Assembly (NCBI RefSeq): GCF_018863395.1
Contig: NZ_JAHKRR010000006.1
Coordinates: forward strand, 1-64,000
From: Sinomicrobium weinanense
GTDB lineage: Bacteria; Bacteroidota; Bacteroidia; Flavobacteriales; Flavobacteriaceae
DNA length: 64,000 bases
Reading direction: 5' to 3'
Part shown: piece after piece, positions 1 to 6,867 of the stretch
How the letters are laid out: every line of letters begins with the position of its first letter
Numbering within the stretch: the first letter of the stretch is position 1
Made by a program: the position numbers and the translations under genes
The notes under the pieces: generated by a model
The model's database searches: none
Seen by the model: only the letters and a program-made list of their open reading frames with translations
Told to the model about the DNA's origin: nothing

Positions 1-2
1 GG

Positions 3-218
3 TATAAAGAGGTGGAAGAATCCGGGTTTAAAAGCTTCCAAACAGTAGCAAATAGTATTCGCTTGAACTATCGATCAATTCTAAACTACTTTGTAAACAG
101 AAGTACAAATGCCTCAGCAGAGTCCTTTAATGCCAAAATAAAAGCCTTTAGAGCACAATTTAGAGGTGTGAAGAATACTGAATTTTTCCTATTTAGACTA
201 TCCAGAATTTTTGCGTAG
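3..218 (+). mobile_element. 3' end of an ISL3-like transposase gene (cut by window edge)
   Basis: The reading frame is open from the window edge to a stop at 216-218 and gives about 71 residues. It matches the C-terminal end of ISL3-family DDE transposases of Bacteroidetes, with the segment NRSTNASAESFNAKIK followed by FRGVKN and FLFRLSRIFA. The glutamate in AESFN is probably the last residue of the DDE triad. The rest of the gene lies upstream of the window, so I cannot say whether the element is intact. I could not identify its right terminal repeat in 219-300. It lies just downstream of a tRNA operon. Family assignment is from memory of such C-termini. Confidence 0.7.
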
Positions 219-301
219 TCCCCAACTTTTAGGAATGATCCCTTTTGAACGTACTTTGAATGCTCTTTTTGTGTGCAATCTATGTGCGAATTTCAGACAA
301 T

Positions 302-341
302 AAAAAAATCTCAATTACCTAGTAATGAGATAATTGAGATT
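302..341 (-). terminator. Intrinsic terminator of the tRNA operon
   Basis: On the minus strand an 11-bp perfect stem (AATCTCAATTA, arms 307-317 and 331-341) is followed by a run of T (302-308 as A on the plus strand). It sits directly after tRNA-Leu and closes the Lys-Lys-Leu transcription unit. Confidence 0.75.
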
Positions 342-348
342 GTGAATG

Positions 349-432
349 TGCCCACGACTGGATTCGAACCAGCACGTCCTTGCGAACACCACCCCCTCAA
401 GATGGCGTGTCTACCAATTTCACCACGTGGGC
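349..432 (-). tRNA. tRNA-Leu (anticodon GAG)
   Basis: The reverse strand folds as an 84-nt class II tRNA with acceptor stem GCCCACG/CGTGGGC, a D-arm with TGGTAGACA, anticodon stem CCATC/GGTGG with loop TTGAGGG (anticodon GAG), a long variable arm, and a T-arm with GGTTCGAATCC. CCA is not encoded after the discriminator A. It is 11 nt downstream of the second tRNA-Lys copy and probably co-transcribed with it. Confidence 0.96.
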
Positions 433-443
433 GAGGCGAATTG

Positions 444-516
444 TGACCTGACTGGGGCTCGAACCCAGGACCCTCTCCTTAAAAGGGAGATGCTCTACCA
501 ACTGAGCTATCAGGTC
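444..516 (-). tRNA. tRNA-Lys (anticodon TTT), downstream copy
   Basis: A 73-nt cloverleaf on the minus strand with acceptor GACCTGA/TCAGGTC, D-arm AGCTCAGTTGGTAGAGC, anticodon stem TCTCC/GGAGA with loop CTTTTAA (anticodon TTT) and T-loop GTTCGAG. The gene is identical in sequence to the copy at 647-719. The 130 bp between the copies is not duplicated and holds a dispersed CTTCGGC..GCTCAGGG repeat. CCA is not encoded. Confidence 0.97.
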
Positions 517-594
517 ATTCATTAAATCATTATTTAAATACAAAGTGAAGAACTTATTTTCTCGTTTTTCCAGGTTGCCAATTTCAACTTTGAA

Positions 595-622
595 CCTTCC
601 CTTCGGCTTTGCTCAGGGACCA
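595..622. repeat. Dispersed CTTCGGC..GCTCAGGGACC repeat, copy 1
   Basis: A short element with CCCTTCGGC then TTTGCTCAGGGACC lies in the spacer between the two tRNA-Lys genes. Related copies occur near 15381, 18471, 18770, 28096, 37224 and 47271, always between genes. The function is unknown. Confidence 0.55.
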
Positions 623-646
623 AATCTTCAACTTTGAATTTAATAG

Positions 647-719
647 TGACCTGACTGGGGCTCGAACCCAGGACCCTCTCCTTAAAAGGGAGATGCTCTA
701 CCAACTGAGCTATCAGGTC
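647..719 (-). tRNA. tRNA-Lys (anticodon TTT), promoter-proximal copy
   Basis: Identical over all 73 nt to the copy at 444-516, with anticodon TTT in the loop CTTTTAA. It is the first gene of the operon, about 60 nt downstream of the start site predicted from the promoter at 785-814. The identity of the two copies and the different spacer suggest gene duplication kept by conversion or selection. Confidence 0.97.
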
Positions 720-784
720 ATTATTGTTTTTCGCCGGATGGCGCGCCATTGCTGGCGGAAAGCCTCCTTCTCGGTAGGCGGGTG

Positions 785-814
785 CAAATATAACATCAAT
801 AATTTATTTTTCAA
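785..814 (-). promoter_or_regulatory. Promoter of the tRNA Lys-Lys-Leu operon
   Basis: Read on the minus strand, TTG (814-812) is followed by 19 nt and TATATTTG (792-785). This is an exact match to the flavobacterial promoter form TTG-N19-TAnnTTTG. Transcription would start near 779 and run into tRNA-Lys at 719. A second perfect -7 element on the plus strand (TAAATTTG, 828-835), with no clear -33 box, probably serves aroK, so this 170-bp gap is a divergent promoter region. Confidence 0.75.
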
Positions 815-889
815 GGTGATTTTACTATAAATTTGTGTTTTTTTTAGGTGAAGAGTATAACATATTGTTTTTAAATAGATTAAAGTTTT

Positions 890-1405
890 ATGGTAATTGT
901 ATTGATCGGATATATGGGGAGTGGCAAGAGCGCCGTTGGTAAAGTATTGGCCGAAAACCTGTCCTGCACATTTGCGGATATGGACGACTATATAGAGGAA
1001 AAAGAACAAAAGACCATCCCGGAGATCTTCCGGGACAAGGGAGAAATTTATTTCCGGAAGGTGGAAAGCCGTTATTTACAGGAGATACTTTCCGGGGAAA
1101 AAGGCGCAGTGATATCTCTTGGAGGGGGCACCCCCTGTTACGGGGACAACATGGACCGGATAAAAGAGCTTGCGGACAAGGTTTTCTATCTGAAAGCATC
1201 CGTAGGAGAACTCACTGCACGACTGGGCAAAGAGAAGGATCACAGACCGCTGATAAAACACCTTTCTGATGATGAACTGGAAGAATTCATCCGAAAACAC
1301 CTCTTTGAAAGGAATTTTTATTACCTCAGGGCTGATAGTACCGTGAATGTGGACGGAAAGACAATAGAAGATATTGCCGGGGAGATCATTTCCGGGATAA
1401 AGTAA
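890..1405 (+). CDS. aroK: Shikimate kinase
   Basis: ATP-dependent phosphorylation of shikimate to shikimate 3-phosphate, the fifth step of the shikimate pathway to aromatic amino acids; cytoplasmic. The 171-residue length is normal for the family. The Walker A motif GYMGSGKS is at residues 7-14. D32/D33 in DMDD and R56 in YFRKVE match the shikimate-binding positions, GGG is at 78-80, and the lid arginine is in DHRPL around 118-121. The ATG at 890 puts the P-loop at its usual distance from the N-terminus. There is no Shine-Dalgarno sequence. A TAAATTTG element at 828-835 may be the -7 box. The gene stands alone, convergent with the next one. Confidence 0.96.
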   Translation: MVIVLIGYMGSGKSAVGKVLAENLSCTFADMDDYIEEKEQKTIPEIFRDKGEIYFRKVESRYLQEILSGEKGAVISLGGGTPCYGDNMDRIKELADKVFYLKASVGELTARLGKEKDHRPLIKHLSDDELEEFIRKHLFERNFYYLRADSTVNVDGKTIEDIAGEIISGIK

Positions 1406-1458
1406 GGAAAGACAATGGGGCTCGCACCGGGCCGGTTTTTTTCACGGCCTCTGACCGA

Positions 1459-1962
1459 TCATTGCAGGTAAACGGCATTTCCTCCATTGCCGAACTCCAC
1501 ATGTACATGTTCCTGAAGCGAAGTGGACAGGGAAATTCCTTTAAAATCGGCCTTGACCGGGTAGCGCTTGTGGTTCCTGTCGATGAGTACCGCTGTTTTC
1601 AGTTTCTTGAGGGGGACATTCAGAAAGTGTTTTACGCCATAAATAAGGGTAGCACCGGAATTGAGAACATCATCTATAAGGACAACGGCCTTGTTCTGGT
1701 ACAGGTCTTCCGGGATGGAGGTATATACGGGATTGGTGGGGTTTACTTTGTCTACCGTGACTTCGCACAAGGTTATTTTTAAACTGGAAATGTCTTCTAA
1801 TGTCGTAGCGATCCTTTCTGCAAAAGTAAGGCCGCCGGAAACGATACCCGCCACAATAATTTCCTCTTCATTGACAAAGGTCTCGTAGATCTGGTAGGCG
1901 ATCCTCTTGATTTTGTGCTCTATTTCTTCGTGATCCAGTATCTTGTTTTCTATGATGGTCAT
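1459..1962 (-). CDS. Phosphoribosyltransferase family protein (PyrR/Hpt-like fold)
   Basis: A type I phosphoribosyltransferase of 167 residues. The PRPP-binding loop is VVLIDDVLNSGATL at residues 93-106, with the two acidic residues and the small-residue turn expected. An earlier VAGIVSGGLTFAERI (about 37-51) forms the pyrophosphate loop. Proteins of this length in Bacteroidetes are annotated variously as PyrR-like or as hypoxanthine-type enzymes. Nothing here settles the base, and no pyr gene is adjacent. It could act in purine or pyrimidine salvage. The gene ends 53 bp from aroK, tail to tail. Upstream of the start, CAAAAATA at 1988-1995 reads as a -7 element on the minus strand. Confidence 0.88.
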   Translation of the reverse strand: MTIIENKILDHEEIEHKIKRIAYQIYETFVNEEEIIVAGIVSGGLTFAERIATTLEDISSLKITLCEVTVDKVNPTNPVYTSIPEDLYQNKAVVLIDDVLNSGATLIYGVKHFLNVPLKKLKTAVLIDRNHKRYPVKADFKGISLSTSLQEHVHVEFGNGGNAVYLQ

Positions 1963-1997
1963 AACCTTTTATGTTTGATGACAGGAACAAAAATACA

Positions 1998-2585
1998 CTA
2001 TTTTTTCGGCCTGAGGATAAAAAAGAGTTCCCTGCCTGACCGTGGTTTTATGGAGTTGTAACAGCGTTCCATCGTTAGTATATCAAAGTGGGGGGAAAAA
2101 TGCTCCAGGTACTCTTCTTTGCTTCCGCCAAAGGGAGGGCCTTCATCAGATAAAGGGAAGTCAAAGAGCAGGCCTGCAAGTTTTCCTGCCGGAGATAGCA
2201 ATTGCTGCATTTTACGTGCGTATTCCGGCCTCGATTTCGGGGGAAGGGCACAAAAGAATGCCTGTTCCAGTATAAGGTCGAAAGACATGCTCAATGTAAA
2301 GAAATCCTGATGAAGCAACTGGGCATCCGGGAAGTCCGGAACCCGCTTTTTAAAATTGAGCAGGGGAGGCCGGGCAAAATCCAGGACGTATACATGTTTA
2401 AAGCCCTTCCGGAACAGGTATTCCGCTTCGTAACTGTTCCCGGCACCGGGGACCAGTATTTTCAGGGCCCTGTTTTCCAGCTGGTCTATATAGGTCTTGA
2501 GGGGAGTGGAGATATGTCCTATATCCCAAAAAGTATTACTGGAGTTGTATTTGTGTTCCCAGAATTGTTGAGTTCCGATATTCAT
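1998..2585 (-). CDS. TPMT-like SAM-dependent methyltransferase
   Basis: A 195-residue class I methyltransferase of the thiopurine S-methyltransferase-like family. The N-terminus has the family pattern FWEHKYNSSNTFWDIG (8-23). The SAM-binding motif I is VPGAGNSYEAEYL at 45-57, followed by the acidic end of strand 2 in VYVLDFA. Bacterial relatives methylate small thiol, selenium or tellurium compounds, but the substrate of this clade is unknown. It lies 35 bp upstream of the phosphoribosyltransferase on the same strand, so the two may be co-transcribed. Confidence 0.85.
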   Translation of the reverse strand: MNIGTQQFWEHKYNSSNTFWDIGHISTPLKTYIDQLENRALKILVPGAGNSYEAEYLFRKGFKHVYVLDFARPPLLNFKKRVPDFPDAQLLHQDFFTLSMSFDLILEQAFFCALPPKSRPEYARKMQQLLSPAGKLAGLLFDFPLSDEGPPFGGSKEEYLEHFSPHFDILTMERCYNSIKPRSGRELFFILRPKK

Positions 2586-2603
2586 GGCAGCAGGGTTTTA
2601 GTT

Positions 2604-2690
2604 CGGAGTTGATAAGTTTTGGAGTTCTTAGTTTTTTAGTAAGTGAATCCCACAACTAACAAACTCCAAAACTCCAAGACTCCAAAACCA
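2604..2690. terminator. Phrase-like hairpin after the S4-protein gene
   Basis: Left arm AGTTTTGGAGTTCTTAGTT (2615-2633) pairs with the right arm at 2654-2673, with one indel and one mismatch. Each arm is built from repeats of a GGAGTT/AACTCC word. The hairpin lies between the 3' end of the S4-protein gene and the start of the methyltransferase gene, so it may end or attenuate transcription. Confidence 0.55.
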
Positions 2691-2693
2691 TTT

Positions 2694-3062
2694 TCATTCA
2701 TCATCCAGGTAATCGTCAATGTCCCTCCGGTCTTTTTTGGTAGGCCTTCCGGTACCTTTTTTACGGTAGTGGTCTTTGGCGTATTTCAATAGTTCAGCAC
2801 TTTCAAAGGCTTCCGGAGGTGTAGTGTCCTTGCGGTAAATATCGGTGAGTTTAGCCCCCACGCGACTGGCCGGGATGTCAAGGACGGTGAGCTCATAGTT
2901 GATCTGGTTTTTTCGCAGGCCGATCTTATCGGCAGGGTAAACCTCCCGGGAAGGCTTAACGGTCTGGCCGTTTATTTCCACATGTCCTTTCTTGCAGGCC
3001 TCCGTAGCCATGTTCCTTGTTTTATAATAGCGGACACACCACAAATACTTGTCAATTCGCAT
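2694..3062 (-). CDS. S4-domain RNA-binding protein (Hsp15/HslR-like)
   Basis: A 122-residue protein with an N-terminal S4 RNA-binding domain (about 1-60) that begins MRIDKYLWCVRYYKTR and continues GHVEINGQTVKPSREV, the typical S4 signature. The C-terminal tail is basic and polar (KKGTGRPTKKDRRDIDDY). The Escherichia coli homologue Hsp15 binds free 50S subunits carrying nascent peptide and helps recycle them. That role is inferred here from family membership only. The start fits: a -7 element (CAAATTTA at 3106-3113, minus strand) lies about 45 nt upstream. Confidence 0.88.
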   Translation of the reverse strand: MRIDKYLWCVRYYKTRNMATEACKKGHVEINGQTVKPSREVYPADKIGLRKNQINYELTVLDIPASRVGAKLTDIYRKDTTPPEAFESAELLKYAKDHYRKKGTGRPTKKDRRDIDDYLDDE

Positions 3063-3105
3063 ATGCTAACAGAAAATCTACGTTAATTTAAACAGTTTCT
3101 AAAAA

Positions 3106-3139
3106 CAAATTTACAGAAAATTGTATCTTGCGCATTCAA
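3106..3139 (-). promoter_or_regulatory. Probable promoter of the S4-protein gene
   Basis: On the minus strand TTG (3139-3137), a 23-nt spacer, then TAAATTTG (3113-3106). The spacer is at the long end of the accepted range. It lies in the 87-bp gap shared with the divergent FKBP-like gene. Confidence 0.45.
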
Positions 3140-3149
3140 TTTTTTTACA

Positions 3150-3884
3150 ATGATGAAGATAAACAGACTAGGTTTGATTGCTGCGGGGGCTTTGGCCTTT
3201 TTGAGTTCGTGTAATAATGACGATGACGGTGGAAGGATAGAAATTCGCGATCCGGCCGAAGTAAAAGCGGAGAACGATTCCGATATCAGGGAGTACCTGA
3301 GCACACATTTTTATAATTACGAAGAGTTTCAGGCTGCGGCAGATGCGGACAGTACGGATTTTGACTTTAAGATCGTTATTGATACCATAGCAGGAGAGAA
3401 TAGTGATAAGATCCCTTTAATGGAACAGGTGGAAGAAAAGACGGTAGCTGTTGAAATCTCAGAAACGGAAACCCTGGACCATACCTTGTATTATCTGGTG
3501 GCCAGGCAGGGCGATAGCATTGCTCCCAAAAGGATAGATTCCACACTGGTAAGGTATAAAGGATTTTTGTTAAATGATGTTGTTTTTGATAGAAATGAGA
3601 ATATCCCGGTATGGTTTAAATTAAAAGATATAACAGATGCCGGTTTTGGACAGGCTGGCAGGGGATTTGCAGAGTTTATGCCCGAATTGAACTCAGGAGG
3701 AAAGATCGAGATCAATGAAGAAGACGGTACTTATTCGATCAGTGGGGGTTATGGTGTGGGGATGGTATTCATGCCTTCAGGACTTGGATATTATTTCAGG
3801 GGACAGGGAAGTATTCCGCCATATGCTCCGATCGCATTTACGATAGATCTTTTAAGGGTTAAAGATGTCAAAGAAGAAGAATAG
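3150..3884 (+). CDS. Lipoprotein with FKBP-like peptidyl-prolyl isomerase domain
   Basis: A 244-residue exported lipoprotein. The signal peptide ends in a lipobox, LAFLSSC, with the acylated cysteine at residue 21, followed by a NNDDDGG linker. The C-terminal half (about 130-240) resembles FKBP-type isomerases (LVRYKGFLLNDVVFDRNE, and a late GLGYYFRGQGSIPPYAPIAFTIDLL matching the last FKBP strands). In Flavobacteriaceae such lipoproteins act as periplasmic folding factors; the gliding protein GldI is one example. I do not claim it is GldI. Either of the two first methionines could be the start. An intrinsic terminator follows at 3916. Confidence 0.8.
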   Translation: MMKINRLGLIAAGALAFLSSCNNDDDGGRIEIRDPAEVKAENDSDIREYLSTHFYNYEEFQAAADADSTDFDFKIVIDTIAGENSDKIPLMEQVEEKTVAVEISETETLDHTLYYLVARQGDSIAPKRIDSTLVRYKGFLLNDVVFDRNENIPVWFKLKDITDAGFGQAGRGFAEFMPELNSGGKIEINEEDGTYSISGGYGVGMVFMPSGLGYYFRGQGSIPPYAPIAFTIDLLRVKDVKEEE

Positions 3885-3915
3885 GGAGATAGGAGAGATC
3901 GGTCAATCACCATAT

Positions 3916-3950
3916 AAAAAACGGTTTGGATTTTCTCCAAACCGTTTTTT
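3916..3950. terminator. Bidirectional intrinsic terminator
   Basis: A 15-bp stem (AAAAAACGGTTTGGA, 3916-3930, paired with 3936-3950) around a 5-nt loop gives U-runs on both strands. It separates the convergent FKBP-like and porin genes. A second, weaker hairpin with CCGTTGG/CCAACCGG arms follows at about 3964-3999. Confidence 0.85.
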
Positions 3951-4003
3951 TGGTTCAAAAGAAAGCCGTTGGAAACCTTCCGGGCCCAACCGGCTTTTTT
4001 GAT

Positions 4004-4603
4004 TTAAAACTTATAAGACAGCCCGAAAATCACCTGGTTAGGCCTGCTGTCTATCGTTATGTCGCTATTGGTGTTATTATGGACAATTTTGGATTCGGAA
4101 TCTGAAAGCCCTCTTTCCCAGCGTACATCAAGGCCGAGGCTGCCGAATTCCACCCCGAGGCCCATTTGCATGCCCAGCGTAAAGCTGTCGGTGTCTATGT
4201 CCTTAATATCCTCCGCATCGAAATCGGAATCGACAACAAACTGGAATGCAGGCCCTATAAAGCCATGTGCAAATCCGAGGAATTTTTTACCTACCAGGAT
4301 AGGTACATCCAGTTTTTGCAGGTCAAAGTTTCCTTTGTTGCCCTGGTATTCGTATTCGCTGCTTATTTGAGTGTATACGAATTCCGGTCGGAGGTAGAGG
4401 CCAATGATCGGCACATCGCCACGGAGCCACACCCCGGCATGATAACCGGCTTTTCCTTTACCACCATCCAGTACATCTCCGGCCTGTTCTTTTAAATCTC
4501 CTGTTTTGTTGTAGTTAAAACCGGCCTTTACCCCAAAGTCGATCTGGGAAAATCCGACTGCACTTACAAAAAGCATAGCAATAATTAAAAGCGATCGTTT
4601 CAT
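4004..4603 (-). CDS. Outer-membrane beta-barrel protein (porin family)
   Basis: A 199-residue protein with a signal peptide (MKRSLLIIAMLFVSAVGFSQ) and a mature part that starts IDFGVKAGFNYN, the opening strand of the OMP_b-brl_2 type of small barrels common in Bacteroidetes. Alternating hydrophobic strands and a C-terminal strand ending VIFGLSYKF, with the terminal aromatic residue, support outer-membrane insertion. The function is unknown. The gene lies 64 bp downstream of the transketolase C-terminal gene on the same strand. Confidence 0.85.
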   Translation of the reverse strand: MKRSLLIIAMLFVSAVGFSQIDFGVKAGFNYNKTGDLKEQAGDVLDGGKGKAGYHAGVWLRGDVPIIGLYLRPEFVYTQISSEYEYQGNKGNFDLQKLDVPILVGKKFLGFAHGFIGPAFQFVVDSDFDAEDIKDIDTDSFTLGMQMGLGVEFGSLGLDVRWERGLSDSESKIVHNNTNSDITIDSRPNQVIFGLSYKF

Positions 4604-4667
4604 AGGTTTTGTTTAATTCCCGGGATTTTCTGATTTCCGGGAGGGTTAATAAATCTCTTTTTTCGGC

Positions 4668-5651
4668 TTAGCCCTGCATGTTAAAACTGGGTGTAGCCTG
4701 CTTTCTTTCCAATACCTTTTCAACGGCTTTTACTATCGCTTTATTGTTTAGTCCGTATTTTTCCATAAGCTGGTCCGGTGTGCCGCTTTCGCCAAAAGTA
4801 TCGTTGGTAGCAATGAATTCCTGGGGTGCGGGATGGTTTTTAACCAATACCCTGGCTACGCTCTCTCCGAGCCCGCCGTAATAATTGTGTTCTTCTGCTG
4901 TGACCACACAACCTGTTTTGGCCACGGAGGCCAGGATAGCTTCCTCGTCCAGCGGTTTTATAGTGTGAATATTGATCACTTCGGCAGAAATGCCTTTGGC
5001 TTCCAGGGCCTCTGCGGCGAGGAGAGATTCCCATACCAGGTGCCCCGTAGCGATGATGGTAACATCGGTACCTTCATTGAGCAGTACGGCCTTGCCTATT
5101 TCGAATTTCTGGTCTTCGGGAGTAAAGTTGGCCACTTTTGGCCTTCCGAAACGGAGGTAAACCGGTCCCTGGTGTTCGGCGATGGCAATGGTGGCTGCCT
5201 TGGTCTGGTTAAAATCACAAGGGTTGATCACGGTCATTCCCGGCAACATTTTCATCAGCCCGATGTCTTCCAGTATCTGGTGGGTGGCCCCGTCTTCCCC
5301 GAGGGTAAGGCCTGCATGGGAAGCACATATCTTTACATTTTTACCCGAATAGGCGATGGATTGCCGTATCTGGTCGTACACCCGCCCGGTGGAAAAGTTG
5401 GCAAAGGTACCCGTAAACGGTATTTTACCTCCTATGGTAAGTCCTGCGGCGATTCCCATCATGTTGGCTTCGGCAATACCTATCTGGAAGAAACGTTCCG
5501 GATTTTCATCGATGAATTCCTGGATCTTAAGCGATCCTATGAGGTCGGCACAAAGGGCTACCACATTCGGGTTGGTACGGCCCAGGACGGTCATTCCGGC
5601 CCCGAATCCGCTTCTGGTGTCTTTTTTTCCTGTATCTGTATATTTTTTCAT
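4668..5651 (-). CDS. Transketolase, C-terminal subunit (pyrimidine and C-terminal domains)
   Basis: The second half of a split transketolase (327 residues). It carries the pyrimidine-binding domain, with LIGSLKIQEFIDENPERFFQIGIAEANM giving the conserved glutamate in GIAEANM, then HAGLTLGEDGATHQ, and the regulatory C-terminal domain. With the partner at 5755 it transfers two-carbon units in the non-oxidative pentose phosphate pathway. Split transketolases, like the E1 subunits of pyruvate dehydrogenase, work as heterotetramers. The gene follows the N-terminal subunit with a 103-bp gap that holds a 22-bp palindrome. Confidence 0.94.
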   Translation of the reverse strand: MKKYTDTGKKDTRSGFGAGMTVLGRTNPNVVALCADLIGSLKIQEFIDENPERFFQIGIAEANMMGIAAGLTIGGKIPFTGTFANFSTGRVYDQIRQSIAYSGKNVKICASHAGLTLGEDGATHQILEDIGLMKMLPGMTVINPCDFNQTKAATIAIAEHQGPVYLRFGRPKVANFTPEDQKFEIGKAVLLNEGTDVTIIATGHLVWESLLAAEALEAKGISAEVINIHTIKPLDEEAILASVAKTGCVVTAEEHNYYGGLGESVARVLVKNHPAPQEFIATNDTFGESGTPDQLMEKYGLNNKAIVKAVEKVLERKQATPSFNMQG

Positions 5652-5710
5652 GTCGATCTTTCTGTTTTAAAAGGTTTAGGCACGTTTGAGACATACGACC
5701 CTCCACGTTT

Positions 5711-5732
5711 GAGACGCACGGCCGTGCGTCTC
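5711..5732. repeat. 22-bp perfect palindrome GAGACGCACGG/CCGTGCGTCTC
   Basis: A perfect 11+11 palindrome with no loop lies in the 103-bp gap between the two transketolase genes. A similar half, GTTTGAGACATACG, occurs just upstream at about 5686-5699, and GGAGACATACGGCCGTAC at the window's right end is a related copy. Repeats of this GAGACGnnnnGGCC type are widespread palindromes in Bacteroidetes and cyanobacteria. It could form a hairpin in the mRNA that adjusts expression of the downstream subunit. Confidence 0.75.
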
Positions 5733-5754
5733 TACCTGGTGACCCAGGTATAGA

Positions 5755-6600
5755 TTAATAGTCTCCTACGGTTTCCGGGTTTTGGGCCAGGGCGGTTTCC
5801 AGTTGTTCGTCATTGGGTGCCTTACCGTGCCATGCGTGGGTATGCATCATAAAATCAACTCCGTTACCCATGACCGTATGGAGCAGAACGCATACGGGCT
5901 TTCCTTTTCCGGTCCTGGTTTTGGCTTCTTTCATACCGTTGATCACGGCTTCGAGATTATTTCCTTCTTTTATTTCCAGTACATCCCAGCCAAAGGCCTC
6001 GAACTTGGCTTTGAGGTCGCCCATGGGGAGTACATCGTTCGTAGCTCCATCAATTTGCTGGCCGTTGTAGTCTACGGTGGCAATATAGTTGTCTACCTTA
6101 TTTCCGGCAGCATACATAATGGCTTCCCAGTTCTGTCCTTCCTGTAATTCACCATCGCCGTGCAGGCTGTATACCAGGTGGTTGTCCTTGTTCAGCTTTT
6201 TGGCCAGGGCTGCACCAATGGCCACAGACATTCCTTGTCCCAGTGATCCCGAGGCTATACGCACTCCGGGAAGTCCTTCGTGGGTGGTTGGGTGGCCCTG
6301 TAAACGGGAATCGATCACGCGGAAGGTATTGAGCTCTTCCACCGGAAAATATCCCCTTCGTGCCAGCACGCTGTAATATACCGGAGAAATATGCCCGTTG
6401 GAGAGGAAGAACAGGTCTTCGCCGATGCCGTCCATCTCAAATTCGTCATTCAGTTCCATGATCTCGTTATACATGGCTACAAAAAATTCCGTGCATCCCA
6501 GGGATCCTCCCGGGTGGCCGGAATTTACTTTGTGTACCATCCGCAAAATATCCCTGCGAACCTGTGTTGCTAAGTCGTTTAGTTGTTGATTATTAGACAT
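5755..6600 (-). CDS. Transketolase, N-terminal subunit (thiamine diphosphate-binding domain)
   Basis: The first half of a split transketolase (281 residues). The ThDP/Mg2+ motif is GDGELQEGQNWEA followed by ATVDYNGQQIDG (the GDG...N form). Upstream are HPGGSLGCTEF and LSNGHISPVYYSVL, typical of transketolase N-domains, and GSLGQGMSVAIGAAL. It acts with the C-terminal subunit in sugar-phosphate interconversion in the cytoplasm. The promoter at 6627-6657 supports the start at 6600 and transcription of both subunits from one site. Confidence 0.95.
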   Translation of the reverse strand: MSNNQQLNDLATQVRRDILRMVHKVNSGHPGGSLGCTEFFVAMYNEIMELNDEFEMDGIGEDLFFLSNGHISPVYYSVLARRGYFPVEELNTFRVIDSRLQGHPTTHEGLPGVRIASGSLGQGMSVAIGAALAKKLNKDNHLVYSLHGDGELQEGQNWEAIMYAAGNKVDNYIATVDYNGQQIDGATNDVLPMGDLKAKFEAFGWDVLEIKEGNNLEAVINGMKEAKTRTGKGKPVCVLLHTVMGNGVDFMMHTHAWHGKAPNDEQLETALAQNPETVGDY

Positions 6601-6626
6601 TTTTAACAGTTGAAATTATTCACCGG

Positions 6627-6657
6627 CAAAAATAAACTTAAAAAGGGCTTCCCCCAA
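6627..6657 (-). promoter_or_regulatory. Promoter of the transketolase genes
   Basis: On the minus strand TTTG (6658-6655), 20 nt, then TATTTTTG (6634-6627): a full match to the flavobacterial consensus. The start site would be near 6621, about 20 nt before the ATG. Confidence 0.7.
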
Positions 6658-6730
6658 ACGTTTTCTGTGTTAGTTTTCAGGCTTTCACAAATTATTTGTT
6701 GAATTTGACCAAAAGTCAATCTAAAGTTAG

Positions 6731-6825
6731 AGGTTAGAAATACGAAGTACGAAGTTAGAAGTTGAAAATTCGGAGCCGAAGGCAACATCCAAAGACTTCT
6801 AACTTCGTACGTCTACCTTCGAACT
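6731..6825. repeat. Phrase-like inverted repeat in the divergent transketolase/tgt region
   Basis: A left arm containing GTACGAAGTTAGAAGT pairs with a right arm containing ACTTCTAACTTCGTAC (near 6797-6812). The arms also carry degenerate direct repeats of GAAGTTAGAA. It lies just upstream of the tgt -7 element, so it is not a simple terminator. The same vocabulary recurs at 47180-47234 and 55008-55250. Confidence 0.6.
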
Positions 6826-6837
6826 TTAAAATATCCC

Positions 6838-6845
6838 TATCTTTG
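6838..6845 (+). promoter_or_regulatory. Probable -7 element of tgt
   Basis: TATCTTTG matches TAnnTTTG. TTCGAAC at 6818-6824 is an imperfect -33 box. The start site would be near 6850, about 18 nt before the ATG. Confidence 0.5.
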
Positions 6846-6867
6846 CCGACTGATTGATATTGTATTT

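Noticed and set aside
219-300. Right terminal inverted repeat of the ISL3-like element
   Set aside because: Without the left end, which is outside the window, no repeat can be matched.
4833-5753. 306-codon plus-strand ORF over the transketolase C-terminal gene
   Set aside because: It is antisense to conserved transketolase sequence and runs into the palindrome; no domain is visible.
6838-6867. preQ1 riboswitch upstream of tgt
   Set aside because: The expected leader is only about 18 nt, too short for the aptamer, and no C-rich loop with an A-rich tail is seen.
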